Source: an uncultured Lachnospiraceae bacterium (lineage in GTDB: Bacteria; Bacillota; Clostridia; Lachnospirales; Lachnospiraceae). Taken from it: 48,347 nt of DNA. Made by a program: the position numbers and the translations under genes. The stretch is from NCBI GenBank assembly GCA_948444865.1, contig CAOJVE010000002.1, positions 1 through 48,347 on the forward strand, written 5' to 3'. This document shows positions 1-8,091 of this stretch, piece after piece (positions within the stretch are counted from its first letter, which is position 1; each line of letters opens with the position of its first letter). Under the pieces are notes generated by a model. That model ran no database searches and was not told where the DNA came from. It was given only the letters and a program-made list of their open reading frames with translations.

Positions 1-63
1 TAATGAAGCGGACAGCTGGCGCAGACAGGGATTGCGCGGCGGCAAAAAGATTATGTTGTTAAA

Positions 64-106
64 GACAACCCGCCGCGGGCGCAAAATTCCATGCGGCGGG
101 TTGTTT
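64..106 (-). terminator. Rho-independent terminator after murF
   Basis: A perfect 12-bp stem pairs 65-76 with 93-104 around a 16-nt loop, immediately beyond the murF stop codon. Read on the minus strand the stem is followed by a short U-rich run (TCTTT). On the plus strand it is followed by TTTTTA, so it may work in both directions. Bases 1-60 to its left contain no supportable gene. Confidence 0.85.
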
Positions 107-1474
107 TTATGCAGTTAAAGCATGCACAATTTTCTCAAACTGCATGAAATGGGACGCTTTTACCAGAACGGAGCCGCCTTTTTCGGCCACGTCGGGCAAG
201 AGCGGCAGCAGATCTTCCAGGGTTTCCATATGAAGCGTTTCCATCTGGGGATTTTGCTGGCGGGCCGCTTCGGCCATGCAGAGGGAGAGTTTTCCTACGC
301 AGATGCATAAGTCCAGGCAGCAGTCCGCCGCGAAAAGGCCGACTTCCCGGTGCAGGCGCAGTTCGTCTTCGCCCAGCTCGCCCATGTCGCCTAAGATGGC
401 GGTTTTTCTTCCGGGGGTGTTCTTCAGCACGTCCAGGGACGCTTTCATGGAAACGGGGTTGGCGTTGTAGCAGTCGTCGATGACGGTAAGGCCGCCTTTT
501 CTGATCATGCGCATGCGGCCGCTTATGGCTTCCAGGCGCTGGATGCCCCGCTGGATTTCTTCCACAGACAGGCCGTAATGTCTGCCCACGGCGGCGGCGG
601 CCAGGGCGTTGTAGACCATGTGCCGTCCGGGGATGGGGATCTGCGCCGGGAAGGAGACATCCCGGAAATGGATGCGGCACTGGATTCCGTGCAGGCCGTT
701 GTCCTGGATGCAGTTCGCCCATACGTCCAGGTCCGGGTTTAGGCCGAAGAAAATGGGTTTTTTGCCGTGGACTTCTTTTACGGTGATGAGCTTATCGTCG
801 TCGCCGTTTAAGATGGCCGGACCGCCGGGGTTCATGTACTGGAAGATTTCGGTTTTCGCCCTGAAAACGCCGTCCCGGTCCCCTAAGTATTCCAGGTGGC
901 AGGGGCCTATGTTGGTGATGACGCAGGCGTTTGGCCGGGCGATTTTGGCCAAGCGGGTCATTTCGCCGAACTGGTTAATGCCCATCTCTAAGACGGCAAT
1001 TTCGTGTTCCGGGCGCAGCCGGAATATGGTCAGAGGCAGGCCCAGTTCGTTGTTGAAGTTGCCCTGGGTTTTCAGCGTGCAGTATTTCTGGGACAGGACG
1101 GAGGCGATTACTTCCTTCGTGCTGGTTTTGCCTACGCTTCCGGTTATGCCCACCACGGGAATGTCCAGGCCTTTTAAGTAAAATTCCGCGATGTCTTTGA
1201 CGGCGGCAAGAGAGGATTTTACGCGGATATAAGGATAGGGGCGCGCTCCCAGGTCCCGTTCGGACAGGACGCATGCGGCGCCTTTGGCGATGACGTCCTC
1301 GATAAATTTATGGCCGTCTACCCGCTCGCCGGGGATGGCTACGAACAGGGAGCCGGGCTCGGCCTGCCGGCTGTCGGATACGATGCTTTTTACTTCTATG
1401 CCCCGGTTTTCGGGGCTGCCGAAATAGGAGCCGTGGCAGACGCGGGCCAGATTTTCCAATGTGAGATTTTTCAT
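107..1474 (-). CDS. murF: UDP-N-acetylmuramoyl-tripeptide--D-alanyl-D-alanine ligase
   Basis: MurF is the last cytoplasmic Mur ligase: it adds D-Ala-D-Ala to UDP-MurNAc-tripeptide with ATP to give the pentapeptide precursor of peptidoglycan. The 455-residue protein has the family layout: an N-terminal substrate domain with a DSR motif (about residue 34), a central ATPase domain with P-loop GSVGKTST (about 112-119) followed by NFNNELGLP, and a C-terminal Rossmann-like domain. The frame can be extended 20 codons upstream, but the start is placed at 1474 because that ATG overlaps the ddl stop as ATGA and has AGGGGA behind it. It is thus translationally coupled to ddl, which makes its substrate. 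It is the last gene of the minus-strand cell-wall operon, followed by a terminator. Confidence 0.96.
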   Translation of the reverse strand: MKNLTLENLARVCHGSYFGSPENRGIEVKSIVSDSRQAEPGSLFVAIPGERVDGHKFIEDVIAKGAACVLSERDLGARPYPYIRVKSSLAAVKDIAEFYLKGLDIPVVGITGSVGKTSTKEVIASVLSQKYCTLKTQGNFNNELGLPLTIFRLRPEHEIAVLEMGINQFGEMTRLAKIARPNACVITNIGPCHLEYLGDRDGVFRAKTEIFQYMNPGGPAILNGDDDKLITVKEVHGKKPIFFGLNPDLDVWANCIQDNGLHGIQCRIHFRDVSFPAQIPIPGRHMVYNALAAAAVGRHYGLSVEEIQRGIQRLEAISGRMRMIRKGGLTVIDDCYNANPVSMKASLDVLKNTPGRKTAILGDMGELGEDELRLHREVGLFAADCCLDLCICVGKLSLCMAEAARQQNPQMETLHMETLEDLLPLLPDVAEKGGSVLVKASHFMQFEKIVHALTA

Positions 1475-2526
1475 GAATTTTCCCCTGTCTTTGTCTGATA
1501 TTTTTTCATGGATGTCTGTATGAGCTTTTCGCACAGTTCGGGAAAAGACATACCGATGGCGGCGGCTTCCTGGGGCATCAGGCTGGTGGGCGTCATGCCC
1601 GGGAGGGTGTTGGCCTCCAGGCAGTAGATCCGTCCGTCTTCGTGCATGATGAAATCCAGGCGGCTGTAGGCTTCCAGGGCCAGCAGGCGATGGCCTTTTT
1701 TCGCGTATTCCTGCATTTCACGGGTTTTTTCGGCGGGCAGATCCGCTGGGCAGGTCTCCACCGTGGCGCCTGGCTCGTATTTGTTTTTGTAGTCGTAGAA
1801 GCCTTTGAGCGGCGCGATTTCGATGATGGGAAGCGCTTCGTTTTCGATTACGCCCACGGAAAATTCCCGGCCTTGGATGTAGTCCTCAACCACCACTTCG
1901 TCTTCCCAGGTGAAGGCTTCCGCCAGGGCTTTTTCATAGTCGGACTGGCGCTGGGCGATGGATACGCCGACGCTGGAGCCGCCGCAGCAGGGCTTCACGA
2001 CCACGGGGAAATCCATGCCATAGTCCGCCAGCTTGCAGGAGCTTTCCCCGCGCCAGAGCATAATGCCCTGGGGCATGGGTATTCCGCCGGAGGAAAATAT
2101 CTGTTTGGTGATGCCTTTATTCATGGCCATGGCGCTGCCCATGGCGCCGGTCCCGGTGTAGCGCACGCCGAACAGGTCGAAGGCGGCCTGGATCTTCCCG
2201 TCTTCGCCGTTCGCGCCGTGCAGAGCCAGAAAGACGATGTCCGCCCTTTTGCAGAGTTCCAGAATATGCGGGCCTAAGAACTCTCTGCGGCTTTTGCTTA
2301 AGTTTTCGATTTTATCGTTCCAGCTCTCTATGTACGCGACGGCTTCTTCCAGTTTGTAATCGGAGGGAAAGGGGTTTTCCCAGTCAGGTTCTTCCACGCC
2401 TGCAAACACATCCGCCAGCACGGCCATATGGCCTTTTTTCCGCAAAGCTTCGCATACTTTTGTGCCGGTGACGATGGATATGGCGCGCTCGGAACTGGTT
2501 CCTCCTGCCAATACTACGATATTCAT
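1471..2526 (-). CDS. ddl: D-alanine--D-alanine ligase
   Basis: Ddl joins two D-alanines using ATP; the dipeptide is the substrate of MurF, encoded immediately downstream. The 351-residue protein is of normal length and belongs to the ATP-grasp fold. Visible landmarks are the N-terminal GGTSSERAIS, HGANGEDG at 103-110, the ATP-binding segment VVKPCCGGSSVGVS, the omega-loop YDYKNKY at 244-250 and the metal/phosphate-binding LEANTLPGM near the C-terminus. A tyrosine in the omega loop fits D-Ala-D-Ala rather than D-Ala-D-Lac synthesis (family knowledge), so the precursor should be the vancomycin-binding type. AAGGAG sits at good spacing upstream of the ATG. The stop codon overlaps the murF start by ATGA. 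Confidence 0.96.
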   Translation of the reverse strand: MNIVVLAGGTSSERAISIVTGTKVCEALRKKGHMAVLADVFAGVEEPDWENPFPSDYKLEEAVAYIESWNDKIENLSKSRREFLGPHILELCKRADIVFLALHGANGEDGKIQAAFDLFGVRYTGTGAMGSAMAMNKGITKQIFSSGGIPMPQGIMLWRGESSCKLADYGMDFPVVVKPCCGGSSVGVSIAQRQSDYEKALAEAFTWEDEVVVEDYIQGREFSVGVIENEALPIIEIAPLKGFYDYKNKYEPGATVETCPADLPAEKTREMQEYAKKGHRLLALEAYSRLDFIMHEDGRIYCLEANTLPGMTPTSLMPQEAAAIGMSFPELCEKLIQTSMKKYQTKTGENS

Positions 2527-2550
2527 ATCGGATCTCCTTTCGAGTCCATT

Positions 2551-3921
2551 TTATTCGTATACGATAATGGGCACGCCCACTTCGATATTGTTATAGATTT
2601 TCTCTGCCATGTCGTAAGGTGTATTTACGCAGCCGTGGGACCCGTTTTTCTTATAGATTTCCCCGCCGAATTCGGAACGCCAGGAGGCGTCGTGAATGCC
2701 CACGTCTTTGTTAAAAGGCATCCAGTAGGTGACGGGCGACGCGTAGTCCTCGCCTTTTAGCACGGCGGGAGATTTCTTGTTGTCCAGGGCGTATACGCCG
2801 GGAGGCGTGGCGAATTTCTTCGAGGGCGTGCCGGTGACTACAGGCGTATCCACGATCAATGTGCCGTTTAAGTAAAAGCACATGCGCTGTTTGGTCAGAT
2901 CCACTTCTACGTAGGTGTCGCCGATGTCGTTTTCCTCCCGGTTGTATCCCCGGTAGAGGTATTCCGGCTCCCGGATTACTTCCTCGCCGGCCTCGATGTT
3001 GGCCTTTAAGGCTTCGACTTCCTTTTCCTCGTAAATGACCCAGCCGTAATCACCGCCTTTGACTTTGATCATTTTGCCTTCCGCGGTCCGAAAGTCCCGC
3101 TCACTGCCGTAGGTGTCGTATTTCACGGCCAGCTGATGAACGTATTCTTTTATTTTGGCGTCGTCCAGCTGGTAGTTGCCCTCTTCGTCCTGCACAAGCC
3201 AGCTCCTTAGCGTCTCGGAATCCACCACTTCGTTGCGGTCCTGGAAATCATAGGTGATTTTGGCGGTGGCCAGGCGGTTTAACTGCTCCTTTTGTTTGGC
3301 CAGCAGCTCGTCGTCCCGGTACACCTCCGGGAATATGTAGCATTTTTTCTTTACCAGATCCACGGACGGCTGGCCGTTTTCGATGGCCTTTCGCACTTGC
3401 TTTAGGACTTTTTTGGGGTCCAGCGTGTTGCCTTCCGTTTCCGGCACGATTTCGTAGCCGGATTCGGTTTCTTCGATGCGGGCGTCCACAGGCGCCTGCA
3501 TATTTTCAAAGCAGTGCAGGCTGTTGACCGTTTCTTTCAGCTTCTTTTTATCGTATGTGGTCATGGCTTCTGTGACATATTTTTTTTCATTATTCAGAGA
3601 CAAAAACCAGGTCCACCGCTTCTGCCCCTTCACCAGATGGGAGATGTCTTCGTTCTCTTCGTATTCGATGCCCACCTGCTCCGCCACGATTTTTTCCTGT
3701 TCGCCGTCGATTTCGTTGATGATGAGGGTGTAGGCGGCGATTTCATCCGCCATGTGTTCCTGTACGCTGTCGGCCGTTTTGTAGGAGACGTCCAGCCCAT
3801 TCACCGAGGAATTGGGAAGAAATCGGCTGGAGAAAAAATAAACGCCTACGCCGTATAGCCCTCCGGCGGCCAATAAGAAAAACACGATCATGCCTATTAC
3901 AATTTTCTTCCCTGTCCCCAT
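2551..3921 (-). CDS. L,D-transpeptidase (YkuD) with peptidoglycan-binding domain
   Basis: This membrane-anchored enzyme should form 3-3 crosslinks in peptidoglycan or attach proteins to it, acting outside the membrane. The 456-residue protein begins with a short cytoplasmic tail and one hydrophobic helix (about 8-30). A large middle region (about 80-320) resembles the peptidoglycan-binding type-4 domain often found with clostridial YkuD enzymes. The C-terminal catalytic domain (about 330-456) carries GIHDASW and the signature SHGCVNTP, with the nucleophile Cys431. The start is supported by TAGGAGTG. It sits 24 bp before ddl and 28 bp after the aminotransferase on the same strand, so it is very likely cotranscribed with ddl and murF. 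The fold is clear; the exact crosslinking reaction is inferred. Confidence 0.92.
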   Translation of the reverse strand: MGTGKKIVIGMIVFFLLAAGGLYGVGVYFFSSRFLPNSSVNGLDVSYKTADSVQEHMADEIAAYTLIINEIDGEQEKIVAEQVGIEYEENEDISHLVKGQKRWTWFLSLNNEKKYVTEAMTTYDKKKLKETVNSLHCFENMQAPVDARIEETESGYEIVPETEGNTLDPKKVLKQVRKAIENGQPSVDLVKKKCYIFPEVYRDDELLAKQKEQLNRLATAKITYDFQDRNEVVDSETLRSWLVQDEEGNYQLDDAKIKEYVHQLAVKYDTYGSERDFRTAEGKMIKVKGGDYGWVIYEEKEVEALKANIEAGEEVIREPEYLYRGYNREENDIGDTYVEVDLTKQRMCFYLNGTLIVDTPVVTGTPSKKFATPPGVYALDNKKSPAVLKGEDYASPVTYWMPFNKDVGIHDASWRSEFGGEIYKKNGSHGCVNTPYDMAEKIYNNIEVGVPIIVYE

Positions 3922-3949
3922 ATATGATCACTCCTAATCGTTTTATCTT

Positions 3950-5242
3950 TTATTTGTTCTCTAATATTTTATCTATGCTTATTAATTTTACGCAGAGGAT
4001 GAATAATCGCCCTGCCAGCGCCAGCTCATCCACAGACGGGTAGGTGGGCGCGATGCGGATGTTGCTGTCCTTGGGATCTTTTCCATATGGATAAGTCGCG
4101 CCTGCCGGAGTCACGGTCAGTCCGGCTTCCTTTGCCTTGGCCACGATCGCCTTGGCGCAGCCCTCCAGAGAGTCGAAGGATATGAAGTAGCCGCCTCTGG
4201 GGTAGGTCCATTTGCCGATTTCCAGTCCGTCCAGCTCTTCTTCCAGCGCGTCCCAGACTACTTTGAATTTGACAAGGGTCAAGGCTCCCTGTTTGTTCAT
4301 ATGCTCCCGCAGGACATCCATGTTTTTTAGGAAACGGATGTGACGCAGCTGATTGATTTTGTCGTGTCCGATGGTCTGGATGCGCATGTGATTTAAGATG
4401 TCTTTGCGGTTTCCCTCCGATGCGGCCATCATGCTGAGGCCGGAGCCGGGGAATGTCACTTTTGAGGTGGAAACAAATTCGTAGACCAGATCGGGATTTC
4501 CCGCCTCTTTGCAGAGGGAGAGGATATCCGGCAGTGTGTCCTGCCGTTCTTTTTCTTCATATAGATGGTGCACGGCGTACGCATTGTCCCAGAAAATCCG
4601 AAAATCGTTGGCTTTAGGCTTTAACCGGGCGAACCGCTCGACGGTCTCGGCGGAATAGGTGTACCCCTGGGGGTTGGAATATTTGGGCACGCACCAGATG
4701 CCTTTGATGGCTGCGTCTTCCTGTACGAGCTTTTCCACGACATCCATATCCGGGCCGTCTTCGGACATTTCTACCGGGATCATCTCAATGCCAAAATATT
4801 CGCAGATGCTGAAGTGGCGGTCGTATCCGGGCGCCGGACAGAGGAATTTCACTTCATCCAGCTTGCACCAGGGCGTTCCTCCCATTACGCCGTGGGTCAT
4901 GGAACGGGATATTGTATCGAACATGATGCTTAAGCTGGCGTTGCCGAAAACAATCGCGTTTTCAGGCTCTGTGCCCACCATATCCGCCAACAGCTTCTTC
5001 GCTTCCGGCAGGCCGTCTACCAGACCGTAATTTCTGGCGTCCACGCCCGCGTCGTCCTTCATGTCAGAACTACTGTTTAAGACATCCAGCATTCCCATGG
5101 ACAATGCCAGCTGGTCCGCGCCGGGTTTTCCCCGCGACATATCCAGAGAAAGCTTTCGGCTCTTCACATCTTCAAATTGGGCTTCCAGCTCTTTTTTTAA
5201 TGTCAATAGTTCCTCTTTTGTCATATGCTGATACGCTTTCAT
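3950..5242 (-). CDS. PLP-dependent aminotransferase, probable aspartate aminotransferase
   Basis: This is a fold-type I PLP enzyme of the group often annotated as aspartate aminotransferase of the MocR-like/Asp_aminotransf family. The 430-residue protein contains KLSLDMSRGKPG near the N-terminus, a cofactor-binding NASLS segment, the WDNAYAVHHLY region with the PLP-contacting aspartate, and STSKVTFPGSG, where the lysine should form the Schiff base. A C-terminal RIAPTYPS motif should bind the substrate carboxylate. The frame extends 18 codons upstream, but the start is set at 5242 because AGGAGG lies five bases before that ATG. It is the first gene of the minus-strand operon leading into L,D-transpeptidase, ddl and murF, with a sigma-A-like promoter upstream. 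The substrate is inferred; a role in supplying amino acids for the wall is possible but unproven. Confidence 0.85.
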   Translation of the reverse strand: MKAYQHMTKEELLTLKKELEAQFEDVKSRKLSLDMSRGKPGADQLALSMGMLDVLNSSSDMKDDAGVDARNYGLVDGLPEAKKLLADMVGTEPENAIVFGNASLSIMFDTISRSMTHGVMGGTPWCKLDEVKFLCPAPGYDRHFSICEYFGIEMIPVEMSEDGPDMDVVEKLVQEDAAIKGIWCVPKYSNPQGYTYSAETVERFARLKPKANDFRIFWDNAYAVHHLYEEKERQDTLPDILSLCKEAGNPDLVYEFVSTSKVTFPGSGLSMMAASEGNRKDILNHMRIQTIGHDKINQLRHIRFLKNMDVLREHMNKQGALTLVKFKVVWDALEEELDGLEIGKWTYPRGGYFISFDSLEGCAKAIVAKAKEAGLTVTPAGATYPYGKDPKDSNIRIAPTYPSVDELALAGRLFILCVKLISIDKILENK

Positions 5243-5299
5243 AATAACCTCCTCTTGATTTGGCGTACACTTTTCGCTGTGTTGCTGGCCAATCACCTA

Positions 5300-5329
5300 A
5301 TTTTAGTATGTCTATTTATGGATTGTCAA
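5300..5329 (-). promoter_or_regulatory. Promoter for the aminotransferase-ddl-murF operon
   Basis: On the minus strand there is a perfect -35 TTGACA (5324-5329), an 18-bp spacer and a -10 TAAAAT (5300-5305), leaving a leader of about 50 nt before the aminotransferase start at 5242. Confidence 0.7.
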
Positions 5330-5348
5330 GCATTAGTTTGTGTGATGA

Positions 5349-5378
5349 TTGCAAACGGGCAGGCATATGTGGTATAAT
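5349..5378 (+). promoter_or_regulatory. Promoter for the methyltransferase gene
   Basis: TTGCAA (5349-5354), an 18-bp spacer and a consensus TATAAT (5373-5378) lie about 45 bp before the start of the methyltransferase. This promoter is divergent from the one serving the cell-wall operon. Confidence 0.7.
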
Positions 5379-5422
5379 CCCATAACTGATGGTATACAAT
5401 GACTGGAAAGGAATTTAAAAAT

Positions 5423-6286
5423 ATGTGGACGGCGAACAATTGGAAAGATTATCAGTTATTAGACGCTTCTGCCGGTGAGAGGTTGGAACGGTGGGGGGAT
5501 TATATTTTAGTGCGGCCGGACCCCCAGGTCATCTGGGACACGCCCAAAAAGGCCGCGGAGTGGAAAAAGAAAAACGGGCATTACCACAGGAGCAGCAAAG
5601 GCGGCGGCCAGTGGGAATTTTTCCATCTGCCCCAGCAGTGGTCCATTAGATACGGTGACCTGACCTTCCATCTGAAGCCTTTTCATTTTAAGCACACGGG
5701 GCTTTTTCCAGAGCAGGCGGTGAACTGGGACTGGATCTCCGGGAAAATCCGAGGCGCCGAACGGAAGATCCGGGCGCTGAATCTGTTTGCCTATACAGGC
5801 GGCGCCACGCTGGCGGCTGCGGCGGCCGGCGCATCGGTCACCCATGTGGACGCGTCCAAAGGCATGGTTTCCTGGGCGCGGGAAAACGCGGCATCCTCCG
5901 GGCTGTCCCAGGCGCCGGTCCGCTGGCTGGTGGACGACTGCCTGAAGTTCGTGGAGCGGGAGATCCGCCGTGGAAATACTTACGACGCTATTATCATGGA
6001 CCCGCCCTCCTATGGACGAGGCCCCAAGGGCGAGATCTGGAAGCTGGAAGAATCCATCTATCATTTGCTGACGAGATGCGCGCTTTTGCTGAGTGAGAAG
6101 CCTCTGTTCTTTCTGCTCAATTCCTACACCACAGGGCTTGCGCCGTCCGTGCTGACCTATCTGCTGTCTGTTGCGCTGAAAAAACACGGGGGAGCCGTGG
6201 AGTCCCAGGAAATCGGCCTGCCGGTGCGCACTACTGGACTGGTTTTGCCCTGCGGCGCGTCGGGACGCTGGGAAGCGGCTCCCTGA
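5423..6286 (+). CDS. Class I SAM-dependent methyltransferase, RlmI/RlmK-like
   Basis: The protein belongs to the SAM-dependent methyltransferases related to the 23S rRNA cytosine-5/guanine methylases. The SAM-binding Rossmann core shows motif I NLFAYTGGATLAAA, then an acidic residue of motif II in HVDASKGM, and motif IV DPPSYGRGP, which contacts the target base. It has no recognisable PUA domain, so it is a short form of the family. The frame opens at 5399, but the start is placed at the ATG at 5423 because GGAAAGGA precedes it at about 10 bases while the earlier ATG has no ribosome binding site. That gives 287 residues. It is monocistronic and divergent from the wall operon. Methylation of rRNA is inferred from the family; the target position cannot be given. 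Confidence 0.85.
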   Translation: MWTANNWKDYQLLDASAGERLERWGDYILVRPDPQVIWDTPKKAAEWKKKNGHYHRSSKGGGQWEFFHLPQQWSIRYGDLTFHLKPFHFKHTGLFPEQAVNWDWISGKIRGAERKIRALNLFAYTGGATLAAAAAGASVTHVDASKGMVSWARENAASSGLSQAPVRWLVDDCLKFVEREIRRGNTYDAIIMDPPSYGRGPKGEIWKLEESIYHLLTRCALLLSEKPLFFLLNSYTTGLAPSVLTYLLSVALKKHGGAVESQEIGLPVRTTGLVLPCGASGRWEAAP

Positions 6287-6298
6287 TTTCTATGAAAT

Positions 6299-6345
6299 CC
6301 GCCTTCGGACAGGCGGGCGCATATAGAGAAGCCAAGTGCGCCCGC
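6299..6345. repeat. Overlapping GC-rich inverted repeats between convergent genes
   Basis: Two competing hairpins overlap here. CCGCCT/AGGCGG (6299-6304 with 6311-6316) has a 6-nt loop. GCGGGCGCA/TGCGCCCGC (6313-6321 with 6337-6345) has a 9-bp stem. A further direct copy of GCGGGCGCAT lies at 6375-6384. The genes on either side converge, so these may end transcription from one or both, but only the minus reading of the first hairpin is followed by a weak ATTTC tract. Confidence 0.5.
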
Positions 6346-6397
6346 GCAGACTTCATTTGGGATGGAGCTGCCTTGCGGGCGCATGTTGGTTTAGGGG

Positions 6398-6898
6398 TCA
6401 GCTTACCACATTTCCTACAATCAGGTAAGAAAACACATACATAATCACGGTGGCCATGGCGATTCCAATCAAAATTGCGATCGATGACTTCCTGACGTCA
6501 ATGCCCAGCAGGGAGGCAATCAGGGCGCCGGTCCATGCGCCGGTTCCTGGCAGGGGAATGCCCACGAAGGCCACCAGCCCCCAAAATTCGTATTTTTGTA
6601 TCTGGTCGCTTCTGCCCATGGCCTTGTCTTCCAGCTTCTGGATCAAAGGCGCAAAAAAACGGATTTTTTTCAGCCATATGAAAATCTGCCGGATGAACAG
6701 TAAAATAAACGGTATGGGCAGGATGTTCCCTACCACGCAGATGGGGATCGCCTGGATGGGGGGGATTTTCAGCAGGCTGGCGGCCAGCAGTCCCCCCCTA
6801 AGCTCCAGGATGGGCATCATAGAGATCAGAAATACTGACATATGCTCGGAAATATAGGGGGAAAGGTTTGCGGTAAACCATTGTACCAGTGATTCCAT
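6398..6898 (-). CDS. Small multidrug-export family membrane protein (COG2426-like)
   Basis: This 166-residue integral membrane protein has about four hydrophobic segments, a conserved LELRGGLLAA near the N-terminus, and a loop containing the glycine/proline-rich GIPLPGTGAWTGAL. These features match the small multi-drug export protein family (COG2426), whose substrate is generally unknown. TAGGAGG lies seven bases before the ATG. The gene follows hisC on the same strand, but the gap between them is filled by a structured repeat, so cotranscription is uncertain. The family name comes from annotation tradition rather than strong biochemistry; a drug-export role should not be assumed. Confidence 0.82.
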   Translation of the reverse strand: MESLVQWFTANLSPYISEHMSVFLISMMPILELRGGLLAASLLKIPPIQAIPICVVGNILPIPFILLFIRQIFIWLKKIRFFAPLIQKLEDKAMGRSDQIQKYEFWGLVAFVGIPLPGTGAWTGALIASLLGIDVRKSSIAILIGIAMATVIMYVFSYLIVGNVVS

Positions 6899-6917
6899 AA
6901 GACCTCCTAACGGCGTA

Positions 6918-7038
6918 TATATTGAGCGTCAGATAAATCTGCCGCTCGGTATAACAAAAAAATGCACACAGCCGCGTAAGGAAATTTGCCGCTTCGCGGC
7001 CGCGGCTGGCGCAATACGCGCGGCAAAATTCATCGGCC
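6918..7038 (-). repeat. Structured intergenic repeat, copy 1
   Basis: This 121-bp segment, read on the minus strand, matches the plus-strand segment 10164-10281 over its full length with scattered differences. It contains two hairpins: CAGCCGCG paired with CGCGGCTG around an inner GCCGC/GCGGC hairpin, and a long TATACC...AATATA stem around GCAGAT-TT-ATCTG. The element includes the last codons and stop of hisC at one end and lies just before the ribosome binding site of the exporter gene at the other. No coding capacity was seen. Confidence 0.88.
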
Positions 7039-8091
7039 GTGCGTATAATTTTTCAGAAACCGGATGAGCGCGTCCATCTCCTCCTGGGAGCCGACGGTGA
7101 TGCGCAGGTAATCGCGGATGCGGTCTTTGTCAAAGTATCGCACGAAAATGTCCGCTTCCCGCAAAGCTTCAAAGATTTCCCGGGCCGGATAGTCTGGATG
7201 TCGGGCGAAAAGAAAGTTCGTCTTGGAATCGGTAAAAATAAATCCCAGCTTTTTCAATTCTTCCTTCGCCCATTCCCTTGTATTTACAATCTTACGCAGC
7301 GTCTCCTGAAAGTATGCCTCATCCTCCATAGCCCTGGACCCTAAGTACAGGGAGGGCTGGTTCATGGTGTAGGAGTTAAAGGAGAACTTCACGTCGTTTA
7401 AATACTTGATCAGCAGCGGGTTCCCCATGGCGTATCCGACGCGCAGTCCGGCCAGGGAGCGGGACTTGGAGAAAGTCCGCACGACCAGAAGGTTGTCGTA
7501 CCGGTCGATCAGGGCCAGGGCGGAGTCAGCCCCGAAGTCCACGTAGGCTTCGTCCACGATTGCCACACAGTCCCGGTTGTGCTCCAGGATGTCCTGTATG
7601 GCGGGAAGCTCCAGGGCGATTCCGGTGGGCGCGTTGGGATTGGGGAAAACGACGCCGCCGTTTTCGCGGTAATAGTCCTCCGGCGCGATGGTAAAGTCGG
7701 CCTTCAGTGCGGGCCGCTCATAGGGTATCCCGAATAAATCCGCCCACACGTCGTAAAAAGAGTAGGTGACGTCCGGGAATAAGATTGGCTTGGACGAGTG
7801 GAAAAAGGTTAAAAAAGCCATGGCCAGCACGTCGTCGGAGCCCACGCCCACAAAGACCTGTTCGGGCAAAAGCCCGTGGTAGTCCGCGATGGCGTTTACC
7901 AAAGAGCCGGCGTCGGGGTCAGGATAAAGCCGTAAATCGCCGCTTTGCATTTCTTCCAGTAATCGGGCGAACCGGGGGGAAGGCGGGTAGGGGTTTTCGT
8001 TGGTGTTTAATTTGATAACGCCTGCTTTTTGCGGCTGTTCGCCGGGGGTATAGGGCATGACCTTTCGGATATTATTTTCCCATTTTCTCAT
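7030..8091 (-). CDS. hisC: Histidinol-phosphate aminotransferase
   Basis: HisC converts imidazole-acetol phosphate and glutamate to histidinol phosphate and 2-oxoglutarate in histidine synthesis. The 353-residue protein is normal in length for this fold-type I PLP enzyme. Visible motifs are KLNTNENPYPPSP near the N-terminus, FPNPNAPTG, the acidic VDEAYVDF for the PLP pyridine nitrogen, and FSKSRSLAGLRVGY with the Schiff-base lysine. The start ATG directly abuts the stop of the upstream FtsA-like gene (TAG-ATG) and is preceded by AGAGGA, so the two are translationally coupled. No other his genes are in the window. The last codons (His-Gly-Arg-stop) fall within a dispersed repeat, suggesting that the 3' end has been altered by its insertion. 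Confidence 0.93.
   Translation of the reverse strand: MRKWENNIRKVMPYTPGEQPQKAGVIKLNTNENPYPPSPRFARLLEEMQSGDLRLYPDPDAGSLVNAIADYHGLLPEQVFVGVGSDDVLAMAFLTFFHSSKPILFPDVTYSFYDVWADLFGIPYERPALKADFTIAPEDYYRENGGVVFPNPNAPTGIALELPAIQDILEHNRDCVAIVDEAYVDFGADSALALIDRYDNLLVVRTFSKSRSLAGLRVGYAMGNPLLIKYLNDVKFSFNSYTMNQPSLYLGSRAMEDEAYFQETLRKIVNTREWAKEELKKLGFIFTDSKTNFLFARHPDYPAREIFEALREADIFVRYFDKDRIRDYLRITVGSQEEMDALIRFLKNYTHGR

Noticed and set aside
13..55. A possible third, decayed copy of the structured repeat at the left edge
   Set aside because: Only short blocks (GCTGGCGCA, GCGCGG, CAAAA) match and the order is loose, so chance cannot be excluded.
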